Shown: one piece after another, positions 19,301 through 27,353 of the stretch
How positions within the stretch are numbered: position 1 is the stretch's first letter
How the letters are laid out: each line of letters starts with the position of its first letter
Origin: Paenibacillus massiliensis subsp. panacisoli DSM 21345
Lineage (GTDB): Bacteria > Bacillota > Bacilli > Paenibacillales > Paenibacillaceae
DNA length: 64,000 nt
Reading direction: 5' to 3'
NCBI RefSeq assembly: GCF_000426545.1
Contig: NZ_KE384534.1
Span: forward strand, 547,115-611,114
Notes under the pieces: generated by a model
The model's database searches: none
What the model was told of the DNA's origin: nothing
What the model saw: the letters and a program-made list of their open reading frames with translations, nothing else
Made by a program: the position numbers and the translations under genes

Positions 19301-21066
19301 ATGCAGAGGATCTGGAAACTACGATTCCTGATCTGCCAGCAGGTACGCCAGCCCATATCTCCATACAGGCATTTAATAGTAGTGGCTTTGGTGTGACAGC
19401 AGATACCTATGGTTTAACCTTACCTGAGCAAGTGGAAGAGTTGAATGTGATAGATATTCAGGAGCAATCTGCTATTCTTAGCTGGACTCTTGTCTATGGA
19501 GCCAGTAAGTATGAGGTCACTATAAACGGACAGTCTTATACGATGTCAGACGTTTCATCAGCCGTTTATGGGCTAAAGGCAGGTAAACAGTATTCTTTTA
19601 GTGTCACGGCAGGGAACACTTCTGGATGGGGAGAAGTCAACAAAGGGAAATTCCTCACACTGCCATCTCAAGTAGTCGGATTTTCTGTTGAGCAGCCAGA
19701 GGACAAGGGCTTTATATTGTCATGGGAACCAGTGAATAGTGCAGTTCAATATATAATCTATCAAGGTGAAGAGGAGTTGGGTAGAACTACTGAACCACGC
19801 TTGAAGATTGTTGATCTCCAGCCAGGAACGAATTATGAGTTCAGGGTCGTTGCGGTGAATTCAACAGGCAAAGGGAAGGCAGGGATTTTTATCTGGCGAA
19901 CCAATCCAAGCGCAATTCAACAAGGTGATGCTTGGATTACGGACATTACGACTCATAGCGCTGCTGCAGAATGGAAAGAAGTACCCGGAGCTGACTACTA
20001 CCGGGTCTACCTAGATGATGAACTGCTGGGCGACACAACAGAACTGAATTACGCTTTTGAAGGCTTCAGCAGCTCAGAAGTTCATGAGGTCAAGGTTGAG
20101 CCAGTGAACAGCAGCGGATCAGGAGCAGCCAGCTCTGTGACATTTGAAACGTTACCTGATGGTTCATTTTCGGTAGAGGCTAAGCCACAACACACTTCGA
20201 TCACCATTACGGTTAATGATACGAAGCCAAGCGATGTAATTGTGATTTCTTACAAAGGAGAAGTAATATACAAAGGTAAGGACACTGCTTTTACATGGGA
20301 GCCTGTCAAGAGTGGTACCGTGTATGACATTGAAATTTGGACCGAAAACAGTAGTGGAGTAAAAAGTGAAGCACACGTCGTATCCATTCGCACCCTCTCT
20401 CGCAGTAATCCCTTAACTCCAGCTAATGAAGCACCAATAAATGAAATAATCCCACCAGTTATTCCAAAACCAATGCCAGTTGTAGAGGAATCCTCTATTC
20501 CAGTACAAACCGATAAAGTTGTGTTCAAGGACATTGATCGTGTGTTTAATCGCGATAAGATTCAAGAACTTGTTAATCGTGGCATCCTGAAAGGAACAAG
20601 CGATACGACCTTTGAACCTTATCGGGAAGTGACACGAGCAGAATTCACCTCGATGCTTGTAAGGGCGTTGAAGCTTCCAGAGGAGCCAAACGTGCAGCTC
20701 AGTTTTGAGGACCTTGAAGATGATGGGTGGTACATTCCTGAACTAAAAACAGCCATTAAGCATGTCGTGGCTCGTGGGTTCTCTGATACTGTCTTTGCCC
20801 CGGACAGACTCATCTCTCGTGAGCAGGCATCCAAGATGCTGGGCAATGTTGTGCAGCCGGAGAAATCAGTTGGATTCCAGGAATTCTATCAAGACGAGCA
20901 GGTCATTGCAGAATGGGCTAAGACGGAGGTATTAGGATTAACCAGAGAGTCATTACTTCAGGGCTATCCAGATGGCAGCTTTCGTCCTAAGCAGCCTGTA
21001 ACTAGGGCTGAAGCGGCCGAGATGATATTTAATTTGTTGCAGGATAAAAGTTCAAGAGGGTTTTAG
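16363..21066 (+). CDS. Giant SLH-anchored Ig/FnIII surface protein
   Basis: 1567 residues, secreted and wall-bound. An unusually long basic leader precedes a signal segment (about 33-60, KSYA). Then come a unique N-terminal domain (to about 320), Ig-like modules opening with (V/I)DKTPP (about 325-640), seven to eight fibronectin type III-like repeats (about 680-1345), a Pro-rich linker, and three SLH motifs (about 1385-1560; FKDIDR..., FEDLEDDGWY..., then RESLLQGYPDGSF). SLH domains hold proteins to pyruvylated wall polymers in Paenibacillus and Bacillus. ATG 16363 lies 7 bases after GGAG. Following the Tad operon, it is probably an adhesin or mating-contact protein. Confidence 0.85.
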   Translation: MNRQSQFMKWISLCGSYRKGSKPVSPYLKTRRQMNLLLITCMVLQTFGLMIPPAKSYAATHLYNYERYEAVSTPYGPWTDPYALGLAADFSYLDGSYYRGGGLSVTAYPTYSFNSSTGTYTLTGSKRVAYVSGNTGGFRPDETPYVQQFTVDNGIEVLGSRESNELWIATGWDTDGSKKEVYGRQYIAKPSGYNYSPGAHIATVQALNGTYPDHGRAVDGYYYVKGAIINSSPKFLAWIMNTSYLGLNSSPAQFYLSARDDDGDDLTYTASVGSVSKIVTVDSGTAWYPSFSTAELQEGVWPVTFTVSDGYGGSSTEKGGSIIVDKTPPQPPSILLTGGADWQRGNKTVTITDGSDTGGSGVKETQYRINNGNWTVYTAPFTLSDEGQTVYARTLDKADNVSAEVSSDSKIDKTPPTAPLIHTNPQEDTFGDVEISITPGTDTLSGIKQTEYRVGSSSGWQIYTGPFVISAEGENQVFARSIDHAGNISVIVSGTSVIDRTPPTAPSITLSTDSYTQDEVQFTVSGSTDARSFRYEYKIDHGSYSAGEQETIAKDGLTLITARAVDAAGNTSTETTKTVRIDKKEPVIRINPSQRGWSADPVTATIQYEDDGSGVNPDRRYYKVTSSQEEPDSWELASSNSFQVNITQEGIWYIHAKVEDNVGNSTVASSSAIRLQQSPIAPELSVQSIGLNQAVLQWTLPNGNSYTDGYVYTLHNLTNGQTMRVTYPGDQVEDTSLSAGTNYEYELSVQNHVGEAVSEKIHLLTLPAAPTNLTLKPVERDATQMTASFDPVQSAQQYRIVAYNMATQQEVYNQSVTDNVYQPVLNLQAGTMYNVAISAINETGEGAATNQSILTLPAIPGGFKSVSIGENHVDLAWHTVTSATYYVLEREDTPVSEAVYEAFLDTGLSSGTAYHYGISAVNPTGTGAYSYLDVLTLPGMVNGLQVVKARRNEMLIAWDRVRGASGYKIIVNGVQEYHMDAEDLETTIPDLPAGTPAHISIQAFNSSGFGVTADTYGLTLPEQVEELNVIDIQEQSAILSWTLVYGASKYEVTINGQSYTMSDVSSAVYGLKAGKQYSFSVTAGNTSGWGEVNKGKFLTLPSQVVGFSVEQPEDKGFILSWEPVNSAVQYIIYQGEEELGRTTEPRLKIVDLQPGTNYEFRVVAVNSTGKGKAGIFIWRTNPSAIQQGDAWITDITTHSAAAEWKEVPGADYYRVYLDDELLGDTTELNYAFEGFSSSEVHEVKVEPVNSSGSGAASSVTFETLPDGSFSVEAKPQHTSITITVNDTKPSDVIVISYKGEVIYKGKDTAFTWEPVKSGTVYDIEIWTENSSGVKSEAHVVSIRTLSRSNPLTPANEAPINEIIPPVIPKPMPVVEESSIPVQTDKVVFKDIDRVFNRDKIQELVNRGILKGTSDTTFEPYREVTRAEFTSMLVRALKLPEEPNVQLSFEDLEDDGWYIPELKTAIKHVVARGFSDTVFAPDRLISREQASKMLGNVVQPEKSVGFQEFYQDEQVIAEWAKTEVLGLTRESLLQGYPDGSFRPKQPVTRAEAAEMIFNLLQDKSSRGF

Positions 21067-21073
21067 TGAGTTT

Positions 21074-21102
21074 GGGCTATATCATATGTTGGGATATAGC
21101 CC
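21074..21102 (+). terminator. Inverted repeat after the SLH gene
   Basis: GGGCTATATC and GATATAGCCC form a 10-bp perfect stem nine bases after the SLH stop. There is no clean T run, so termination is probable but not certain. Confidence 0.5.
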
Positions 21103-21147
21103 ATCTATATCACTTCAAAATAGTAGATGTTTGTAGGTCTAATGCCA

Positions 21148-21302
21148 TGAGGAAAAGTATTAACTTAGTTGCACATATAGAAATTGGAAAAAATAAATGG
21201 TATATTCATCCTGATGCTAAATACCTAGAAGAACAGAGGATAGCTGTTACAAGAGATTTAAAGCTAAACCTGTGCTTTATTTATTGTATAAAGGGGATTT
21301 GA
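21148..21302 (+). CDS. Possible small ORF upstream of the helicase
   Basis: A 51-codon frame just before the helicase, basic, with no recognisable motif and no good ribosome binding site at its ATG. Its stop lies four bases before the helicase TTG. It may be a real small gene, a leader ORF or chance; the stretch between the SLH gene and the helicase shows nothing else beyond the inverted repeat. Confidence 0.2.
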
Positions 21303-21305
21303 AAA

Positions 21306-23708
21306 TTGCCATTTCAAAATGTACTCAACAAAATTACAAAGAGGGATGTATTGCTAGATGAAATAGCTCGTCAGAAGGCAGAAATAATGAGTTTAGGAAT
21401 GAAAGAGCAGCAGTCAGTTAAGGCATTAACAGACAGTCACTTGATAAATAAAGATTTAAAACGACAGATAGATAATTTAAAGAATCTAGTTAGAAACAAA
21501 GAAGTTCATATTGAAACATTAGAGAGGATTATTGAGGAAGTAGAGACCAGACTCAATAATAGCATACAAACAGAGGAATCTTACAAAGCCCGATATGGTG
21601 AAATAGTTACATATTCAACTTCTGATGAAATAGTTGGTGAATGGGATGAAGACAAAGGTTTCTTTGATCATATTGAAAAAATAAAGGGAAACTCATTCAA
21701 TTCGCAGCAGCTTTCTGCTGTTCGTTATAGGATGGAGCAGAACCTTCGTATTATTGCTGGAGCAGGAAGTGGGAAAACTGAAACGATTTGTGCAAAAGCC
21801 GCATATCTCATAATGATGGAAAGTGTGCCACAGAGTCGAATTTGTATGGTTACATTTACTCGAAAAGCAGCTGATGAGATGCGGGAACGAGTAGAAAAGT
21901 TTCTCGGCGAAGAAGGAACAAACGTCTATATTGGTACGTTTCACAGTATTTTTAAATCACTTTTCAATCAACTTATAAAGCGATTCCCTTCATTTGCATC
22001 TGTAGGGGTGGTAGGCGAAATAAATAAAAAAAGTACCGAAAATTATGAAAAGTTGCTTCGTAGTCTAATAAAGAAATATCGTCTCTCCGACCTGGACAAG
22101 TATGGTGATAAATTGATAAAGGATCGTGTCAATTATTGGACAAGTCTTACCTATAGCCCGACTGAGATGAGAGATTTTGTAGCAATGCATTACAACGGTA
22201 TTGATAAAGACTCTGAATATTTACTGAGTGAAAGATTTTACGATATGCTCATTGAATTTAATGAAATTCGTGTTAGAGAAAAACTAGTTGTATTTGATGA
22301 TTTCTTGTTGAATCTGTACTATTCGTTGCAGAAGTTTGAAGCAGCAAGGGAATTCATTTGGTCAAAATTTGATTATATGTTTGTTGATGAATTTCAGGAC
22401 ATAAACCCATTACAGATGGAGATACTGAAACTAATTTGTCCGCCACAGGGGGGAGGTCCAAAACTTATTATTGTTGGAGATGACGATCAGAGTATTTATG
22501 CTTTCCGAGGTTCTGATCCAGATTTCATTAAAGAATTTCATGAAATATATTCAACAAAAACTATTGAGCTAATGACAAACTATCGTTCAAAACACAATAT
22601 AGTTACGGCTGGAAATCGTATCATATCCGAGAACAATAATAATAGAATTTTAAAGTCGATGACTCCTTTTCATGATTCAGAAGGAGAAGCTTTTGTTTGG
22701 GCTGCAAATGATGCAACGGATGAAGCGAATTGGATAATAACTAAGGCACAAGAGCTTGGTTCTAAACAGGTTTATCAGGAAATGCCTAACCAAATTAATT
22801 ATAAATGCTCTACGGTGCTTTATCGTTCCGTTGGTCAATTACAGAACGTCTATCAAGTATTGGATGAGAGAAATATTCCATACGTTATTGAAAGTAAGGA
22901 GGATGTTCTAGGGATATTCAATATTTCTAACTTTAAGTATAGCTTCAATAAATGGCTTACTTTATTCCGCACAAATAACTTGACCGATGAATTAGCCTTG
23001 TGGAGTCCTATTCTTAATGAACTCGCCAATTCTCATTATATTAGTAACAATGATTTTAATCGTTTTATCCGATCGGCTCGGTCCGAATATTTAATAAATG
23101 ACTTTTTGCAATTTGTAGAAAAAAACAAGCCTAGAGTGGATACAGCAATTATTAATAAATACTTGTTAGGTCTTATGGAAATTAGGAGTGGACGAGATGT
23201 CGAAGTAATTCAAATTGTAGGTTCATTTTTTGAATTTCCAGTTGTTAAGAAAGAAATGACTAAAGAAGAAATAGATTGGATAACTAAGGAAGTGAAGCAT
23301 TATAGAACGTGGGGCAATTTAATCTCATACTATGAACGATTAAAAGATAAAAGCAAACAGATGAAAGAACGATTGGAGGAGTACAATAAAGGGAAATACA
23401 ATGCGTTATGCTTTATGACTATTCACAAAAGTAAAGGACTAGCATTTGATAATGTTTTTGTGATGGGTGTGTATGAAGAGGGTTTACCTGCAAAAAAGGC
23501 AAAGTTATTAAATTCATTAAACATAACAGAGTGCAAGGAGAAGGCCGAACCGCCGCCGACAATTGAAGAGGAACGAAGACTTATGTATGTTGCAGTTACA
23601 CGTGCTAAGCATAACTTATATGTTACTTTTCCTAAAACAACGCAGGGTAAGGCTATAAAGCGTTCTAGTTTTATAAAACATTTAGGTCTACAAATCAGAA
23701 ATGGCTGA
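21306..23708 (+). CDS. UvrD/Rep-family superfamily 1 helicase
   Basis: 800 residues. A coiled-coil-like N-terminal section (about 1-105) precedes the helicase core: AGAGSGKTETI (motif I, about 150), VTFTRKAADEMRERV (Ia), FVDEFQDINPLQ (II), GDDDQSIYAFRGSDP (III), TNYRSKHNIV (IV), TIHKSKGLAFDNVFVMG (V) and ERRLMYVAVTRAKHNL (VI). All motifs are intact, so it should be an active 3'-5' DNA translocase. The coiled coil replaces any nuclease domain and may mediate dimerisation or partner binding. TTG start behind AAAGGGGAT. It is more AT-rich than the Tad region. Housekeeping PcrA begins differently, so this is an accessory helicase. Confidence 0.9.
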   Translation: MPFQNVLNKITKRDVLLDEIARQKAEIMSLGMKEQQSVKALTDSHLINKDLKRQIDNLKNLVRNKEVHIETLERIIEEVETRLNNSIQTEESYKARYGEIVTYSTSDEIVGEWDEDKGFFDHIEKIKGNSFNSQQLSAVRYRMEQNLRIIAGAGSGKTETICAKAAYLIMMESVPQSRICMVTFTRKAADEMRERVEKFLGEEGTNVYIGTFHSIFKSLFNQLIKRFPSFASVGVVGEINKKSTENYEKLLRSLIKKYRLSDLDKYGDKLIKDRVNYWTSLTYSPTEMRDFVAMHYNGIDKDSEYLLSERFYDMLIEFNEIRVREKLVVFDDFLLNLYYSLQKFEAAREFIWSKFDYMFVDEFQDINPLQMEILKLICPPQGGGPKLIIVGDDDQSIYAFRGSDPDFIKEFHEIYSTKTIELMTNYRSKHNIVTAGNRIISENNNNRILKSMTPFHDSEGEAFVWAANDATDEANWIITKAQELGSKQVYQEMPNQINYKCSTVLYRSVGQLQNVYQVLDERNIPYVIESKEDVLGIFNISNFKYSFNKWLTLFRTNNLTDELALWSPILNELANSHYISNNDFNRFIRSARSEYLINDFLQFVEKNKPRVDTAIINKYLLGLMEIRSGRDVEVIQIVGSFFEFPVVKKEMTKEEIDWITKEVKHYRTWGNLISYYERLKDKSKQMKERLEEYNKGKYNALCFMTIHKSKGLAFDNVFVMGVYEEGLPAKKAKLLNSLNITECKEKAEPPPTIEEERRLMYVAVTRAKHNLYVTFPKTTQGKAIKRSSFIKHLGLQIRNG

Positions 23709-23837
23709 GGTATCTTTTATGGATATGACATTTGGCAAGTATAAGGGAAAGAGTGTACATGAAGTTTTTAGCTAAATCGAAGTTATTTCGAGTGGATGAA
23801 AGAACAAGGAATGAATAACAAGGAATGAATAACAAGG
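23701..23837 (+). pseudogene. Broken N-terminal part of a FGKYKGK-type small protein
   Basis: The ATG at 23701 opens a short frame with MTFGKYKGKSVHEVF, then hits TAA at 23773. A second frame continues with SYFEWMKEQGMNNKE. Together these match the usual DUF3820-like layout (FGKYKGK, then a Y..W segment), but a frameshift separates them. Tandem repeats then shift the frame again before the downstream ORF (23839). This is decay, or possibly a phase-variable state at the repeat. Confidence 0.55.
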
Positions 23838-23857
23838 AATGAATAACAAGGATGAAT
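23803..23857. repeat. 14-bp tandem repeat, four copies
   Basis: Three exact copies of AACAAGGAATGAAT are followed by one copy lacking an A. The unit is not a multiple of three, so each gain or loss changes the reading frame. Two or five copies would join the upstream SYFEWM frame to the downstream CDS. Confidence 0.9.
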
Positions 23858-24267
23858 ATCTTTACTATATTGAAACAATTCCTAACTCATACCCTGAATT
23901 ATTTCTTTGGGATGTAGATGTACGCTCAGGTTATAAGTGTTGGAAATGCAACAAGCCAATGAATATAATGTTGTTATTTAATCCTGAGCTCGAAAACGTG
24001 TTTAGAGATGGGTATCCGATTGTTAGTGCCCTTGTACATTGTAAGCCCGAGTCGATCATCCCATTTGCATTGCAAGAAGGAATTTCAATGGAATTGCGAT
24101 ACAGTAAAACCATCGAACGAAAATGTGTTATGCATGTATGTCTATCTTGTAAAATGCCTCAAGGGGACTATCATGTAGCAGATGATAATCATCAAGTTAC
24201 AGATTTAAAGTCAAGATTTAAGATTCGTTTTGATAAACAGAATGATTCCTGGATTAAAGTAATCTAA
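23839..24267 (+). CDS. Unknown protein with a CxxC zinc-ribbon-like segment
   Basis: 142 residues starting inside the tandem repeat (weak AAGGA site). CWKCNKP near residue 35 and CLSCKMP near residue 105 form a plausible split zinc ribbon. The rest is unremarkable. It is probably the C-terminal part of a longer gene whose N-terminus is the broken FGKYKGK frame just upstream, so the current ATG may only give a truncated product. Function unknown. Confidence 0.55.
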   Translation: MNNKDEYLYYIETIPNSYPELFLWDVDVRSGYKCWKCNKPMNIMLLFNPELENVFRDGYPIVSALVHCKPESIIPFALQEGISMELRYSKTIERKCVMHVCLSCKMPQGDYHVADDNHQVTDLKSRFKIRFDKQNDSWIKVI

Positions 24268-24279
24268 AAAGTAGGATTT

Positions 24280-24317
24280 AATGCCGTCATTTGCTGAATT
24301 GCGAGTGGCGGTATTTT
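24280..24317 (+). terminator. Hairpin terminator
   Basis: AATGCCG pairs with CGGTATT (extended to ten pairs with wobble), followed by a TTTTGTATTTT tract. Confidence 0.65.
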
Positions 24318-24340
24318 GTATTTTATGAGGAGTTGATTAG

Positions 24341-24691
24341 ATGATTGGGAAGTGTGATCAGTGTGAGAATGAGAATAGGAAACTTAAATATGTGTATCAT
24401 TATGATGATCCAATTCTAGCTATATGCCGTTTTGGTTGTGAAAATCAGAGAAGTATTCCCAGCGCCAAAAATCGAAAAAGACCATTTGAAATAATATCTA
24501 TTATGCTGCTCTCAAAGAGTTATGAAGAAACTTTATGGGAGGTTAAGGTGAGGGCTGAAAGAAGAAGCAAAACTTTTCGAGTGAGAAGGTATGCAGATGA
24601 AACACAATCTTCATTGATTACTTTAATTAAGAAAAGATGTGAAAACTTGAATCAAGTCGCAAATTTAAATGTAGACATATATCTTAACTAA
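24341..24691 (+). CDS. Unknown small Cys-containing protein
   Basis: 116 residues. The N-terminus has CDQCENENRK followed by CRFGCENQ, four cysteines in two pairs that could bind zinc. The remainder is basic and helical. RBS TGAGGAG before the ATG. No family recognised. It sits as a single gene between two hairpins and the next promoter. The similarity in style to 23839-24267 (short Cys-rich proteins) may be meaningful or coincidental. Confidence 0.55.
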   Translation: MIGKCDQCENENRKLKYVYHYDDPILAICRFGCENQRSIPSAKNRKRPFEIISIMLLSKSYEETLWEVKVRAERRSKTFRVRRYADETQSSLITLIKKRCENLNQVANLNVDIYLN

Positions 24692-24699
24692 TCTACATA

Positions 24700-24734
24700 T
24701 TTCGACATATACTTATTAAGGCATTTGATATAAT
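24700..24734 (+). promoter_or_regulatory. Promoter with a Spo0A-box-like element
   Basis: TTTCGACA (reverse complement of TGTCGAAA, the 0A box) at 24700-24707 is followed after 21 bases by TATAAT (24729-24734). There is no good -35 hexamer, a layout like Spo0A-activated sigma-A promoters. It leads to the membrane protein at 24786. Confidence 0.55.
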
Positions 24735-24785
24735 AACATATTACAGAAGGGCACTCAAAAAAGAAGTACAAGGAGATTCTATATA

Positions 24786-25553
24786 ATGCAATTTTTTAAT
24801 AACAATTTGACACGCAAACAGAAGTTAATATTATTCATTGTTGGTAGTATTATATTAACAATAGCAATATATTATTTAAACGAGCTTACAAATGATTATG
24901 TTTTAGATGTAGGATCAGCAAACTTTTACTACAATACTCTAAGAATTGGAGCAGCAGCTTTGGCAGCAATTATTGGAGCTCTGATGATAATAGTTATTTT
25001 AGAGTTCAGAAATAATTTAATATTCTATACTAGTATAATTAGTCTTCTAGTTGGGTTGAGCTTTTATAATGGAGTTACACGAGCAATACTACTATCTATA
25101 ATCGTTGGCTTTGCTCTATTGTGTCTCCTAGCTATATTTTTTAAATTATATAGCACAGTAACTACAATGAGTATCCTTTTTCTTGTATGCCTATTATTAT
25201 TTATAGTTATTGTTAATACACTAAATAGATTTGGAGTTACTCTTTCAATTTCTCCCTATATACTAATATATGTAACTATTACTCTCTTTTTAATAGCGTA
25301 TCAATTTTTAGGAGTTTGGATAAACCGTTTTTATATCTCTGTAATCATGCAGAAACCTACAATTGGTGAAACATATAGTGTAGAAACATTAAAATCACAT
25401 ATAAATTTAATATACGTTGTCGGATTTATTTTTATAAATGCCACTGGGGTGTTATATATCCAAGAAGATTTCAACTTTTATAATATAGTGAACAATTGTT
25501 TTTTAACCGCTATCGCACTTAATCAAATCAGATGGTCAAGCATTAGTTGGTAA
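24786..25553 (+). CDS. Unknown polytopic membrane protein
   Basis: 255 residues with about seven hydrophobic helices spread over the whole length and few charged loops. No conserved motif was recognised. It stands alone under the Spo0A-box-like promoter upstream, with RBS AAGGAG at 24770-24775. Codons are AT-rich, matching the neighbouring accessory genes rather than the Tad operon. Transporter-like or stress-membrane roles are possible but unsupported. Confidence 0.6.
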   Translation: MQFFNNNLTRKQKLILFIVGSIILTIAIYYLNELTNDYVLDVGSANFYYNTLRIGAAALAAIIGALMIIVILEFRNNLIFYTSIISLLVGLSFYNGVTRAILLSIIVGFALLCLLAIFFKLYSTVTTMSILFLVCLLLFIVIVNTLNRFGVTLSISPYILIYVTITLFLIAYQFLGVWINRFYISVIMQKPTIGETYSVETLKSHINLIYVVGFIFINATGVLYIQEDFNFYNIVNNCFLTAIALNQIRWSSISW

Positions 25554-25628
25554 TTATTTGGGTTCTTAATCTTCCTACTCAAGACAAACCCGCACCTATA
25601 ATAGATTTAGATTAATATACATATATGC

Positions 25629-25653
25629 TAACCGTCTTCAAATGAGACGGTTA
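25629..25653 (+). terminator. Hairpin terminator
   Basis: TAACCGTCT pairs with AGACGGTTA, nine perfect pairs, seven-base loop, followed by TTTATC. The rest of 25554-25936 holds the promoter below and an untranslated leader of about 150 bases with no clear gene. Confidence 0.7.
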
Positions 25654-25742
25654 TTTATCATTCGCAAACCAAACTGGCATCTGAAATCTAAACAACTAAG
25701 ATTGGGCCAAGTGAAACACTCAAATTACAATTAACCTCCATT

Positions 25743-25777
25743 TTTCGACATATTATTCATAAGTCTTTTGGTACTAT
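25743..25777 (+). promoter_or_regulatory. Second promoter with a Spo0A-box-like element
   Basis: TTTCGACA (25743-25750), then 21 bases, then TACTAT (25772-25777): the same element and spacing as at 24700. It would drive the GNAT-ASCH-kinase operon. Confidence 0.5.
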
Positions 25778-25936
25778 AAATACAGGTAAATAGTCTCTTT
25801 ATTTAGAGGCTTTATGCCAGGAGGAATTTACTGTCAGTCACGTATGAAAATCGTTCTTGAGAAACTGGTGTGCATCGAGAGGCGAACCTATGTTTGTGTG
25901 TTTTTTGAAACAATGATAATATGGAGGAGATATAAC

Positions 25937-26986
25937 ATGAGTAATGATGTGATTCAGATTGTGAAATTTTCTGATTTGAATGTTTCGAATCCTTTTTTTG
26001 ACTCTTTAAAAGATGCCTATGACGGCTTTACTGCTTGGTTTGAAAAGAAGTCACTTGGAGAAGAAACTGTATATATTCTGCAGGATCAAGAGAAATTACT
26101 AGGTTTTTTGTATTTAAAAGAAGAAGATGAGGAAGATACAACTATAGACCCACCATTACACAAAAAAAGGCGCTTGAAAATAGGTACATTTAAAATTATG
26201 GCCCATGGCACAGTCTTAGGAGAAAGATTTCTTGGGATTATTCTGAAAAAGATGATTGAAGAATCTTTTGAAGAAACGTACGTTACTTTATTTGATGAAC
26301 AGAAGGGCCTAATTAAACTTTTTGAGAAATTTGGGTTTCTTTTCTGGGGAAAGAAGGAAAATGGAGAATTAGTCTATAATAAAATATTAAAAGAGCAGAA
26401 TGATATTTTCAAGGATTTCCCTAGAATAACGACACATGATACCAGTAAGTACTTATTATCTATTCTTCCTGAATATCACACTAAGTTGTTTCCTTATTCT
26501 AAGCTAAATACAGAAAAAGAGCATAAGATCGAAGATTTGTCTTTCACTAACACGGTGCAAAAAGTATATCTAACTAAAATGTCTGGCACGGGAAACCTTA
26601 AACCCAAAGATAATATTGTGATTTATAGAATGAAAGATGTTGGGAAAAAGGCCGAGTATAGCTCAGTTGCTACTTCTATCTGTACAGTTGTTGAAACAAG
26701 AAGAATTGAGAGTTTTAGAACTCTACAAGATTTCCTTGATTATTGTGGAAAAGGTGTAGTTTTTTCTGATAAGGAATTACGAAGTTTTTGGGCAACAAAG
26801 AGATATCCTATAATTATAAAAATGCTGTATAATTTCTCTTTGAATAAAAGAATAATTAGACAAAGACTGATTGAGGAAGTAGGACTAGAGAGAAATGCTT
26901 ATGCTGGATTTATGCAGTTAACGGATTCTCAGTTCAATAAAATTATGGAGTTAGGTGAGACTGATGAAAGTTTTATTATCGATTAA
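25937..26986 (+). CDS. GNAT-like N-acetyltransferase with an unknown C-terminal domain
   Basis: 349 residues. The N-terminal about 155 residues look like a GNAT fold: EETVYILQDQEKLLGFLYL (central strands), HGTVLGERFLGIIL (acetyl-CoA loop region) and EKFGFLFWGKKENGELVY (C-terminal strand typical of GNATs). The C-terminal half (about 180-345) contains LKPKDNIVIYRM and could be a PUA/EVE/ASCH-like domain, which is my inference. ATG 25937 has GGAGGAGATATAAC; an in-frame extension upstream lacks a site. It overlaps the next gene, so the operon is tightly packed. Confidence 0.6.
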   Translation: MSNDVIQIVKFSDLNVSNPFFDSLKDAYDGFTAWFEKKSLGEETVYILQDQEKLLGFLYLKEEDEEDTTIDPPLHKKRRLKIGTFKIMAHGTVLGERFLGIILKKMIEESFEETYVTLFDEQKGLIKLFEKFGFLFWGKKENGELVYNKILKEQNDIFKDFPRITTHDTSKYLLSILPEYHTKLFPYSKLNTEKEHKIEDLSFTNTVQKVYLTKMSGTGNLKPKDNIVIYRMKDVGKKAEYSSVATSICTVVETRRIESFRTLQDFLDYCGKGVVFSDKELRSFWATKRYPIIIKMLYNFSLNKRIIRQRLIEEVGLERNAYAGFMQLTDSQFNKIMELGETDESFIID

Positions 26987-27353
26987 GCCTGAATTTGTTG
27001 CAGAGATCATATCGGGGAATAAAAAATTCGAGTATAGAAAAAGTATTTTCAAAAGAGATGATATTTCTACTGTTGTTGTATATGCTACTAAACCTTTTGG
27101 AAAGGTAGTTGGTGAATTTGAGATAGAGAAGATACTGGAAGATAGCCCATATAAAATTTGGCAAAGAACAAAGAAACATTCTGGTATAAATAGAAGTTTC
27201 TTTAACGAATATTTCAGGGATAAAGAAAAAGGTTATGCGATACAGATCAAAGACTTTATAACCTACGAAACACCTTTGGAATTGAAAGATATTGATGAGG
27301 GGATAAGAGTTGCCCCTCAATCCTTTTGTTATATTAGAGAAGCATCACTATGA
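26964..27353 (+). CDS. ASCH-domain protein
   Basis: 129 residues: KVLLSIKPEFVAEIISGNKK, EYRKSIF and VVYATKPFGKVVGEFEIEKI are typical of ASCH/PUA-like domains, which bind RNA or nucleotides. The domain covers the whole protein. ATG 26964 (AGGTGAGACTG upstream) overlaps the preceding gene by 23 bases; its stop overlaps the kinase ATG. Possible roles are recognising a modified nucleotide or tRNA handled by the neighbouring acetyltransferase and kinase. Confidence 0.75.
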   Translation: MKVLLSIKPEFVAEIISGNKKFEYRKSIFKRDDISTVVVYATKPFGKVVGEFEIEKILEDSPYKIWQRTKKHSGINRSFFNEYFRDKEKGYAIQIKDFITYETPLELKDIDEGIRVAPQSFCYIREASL

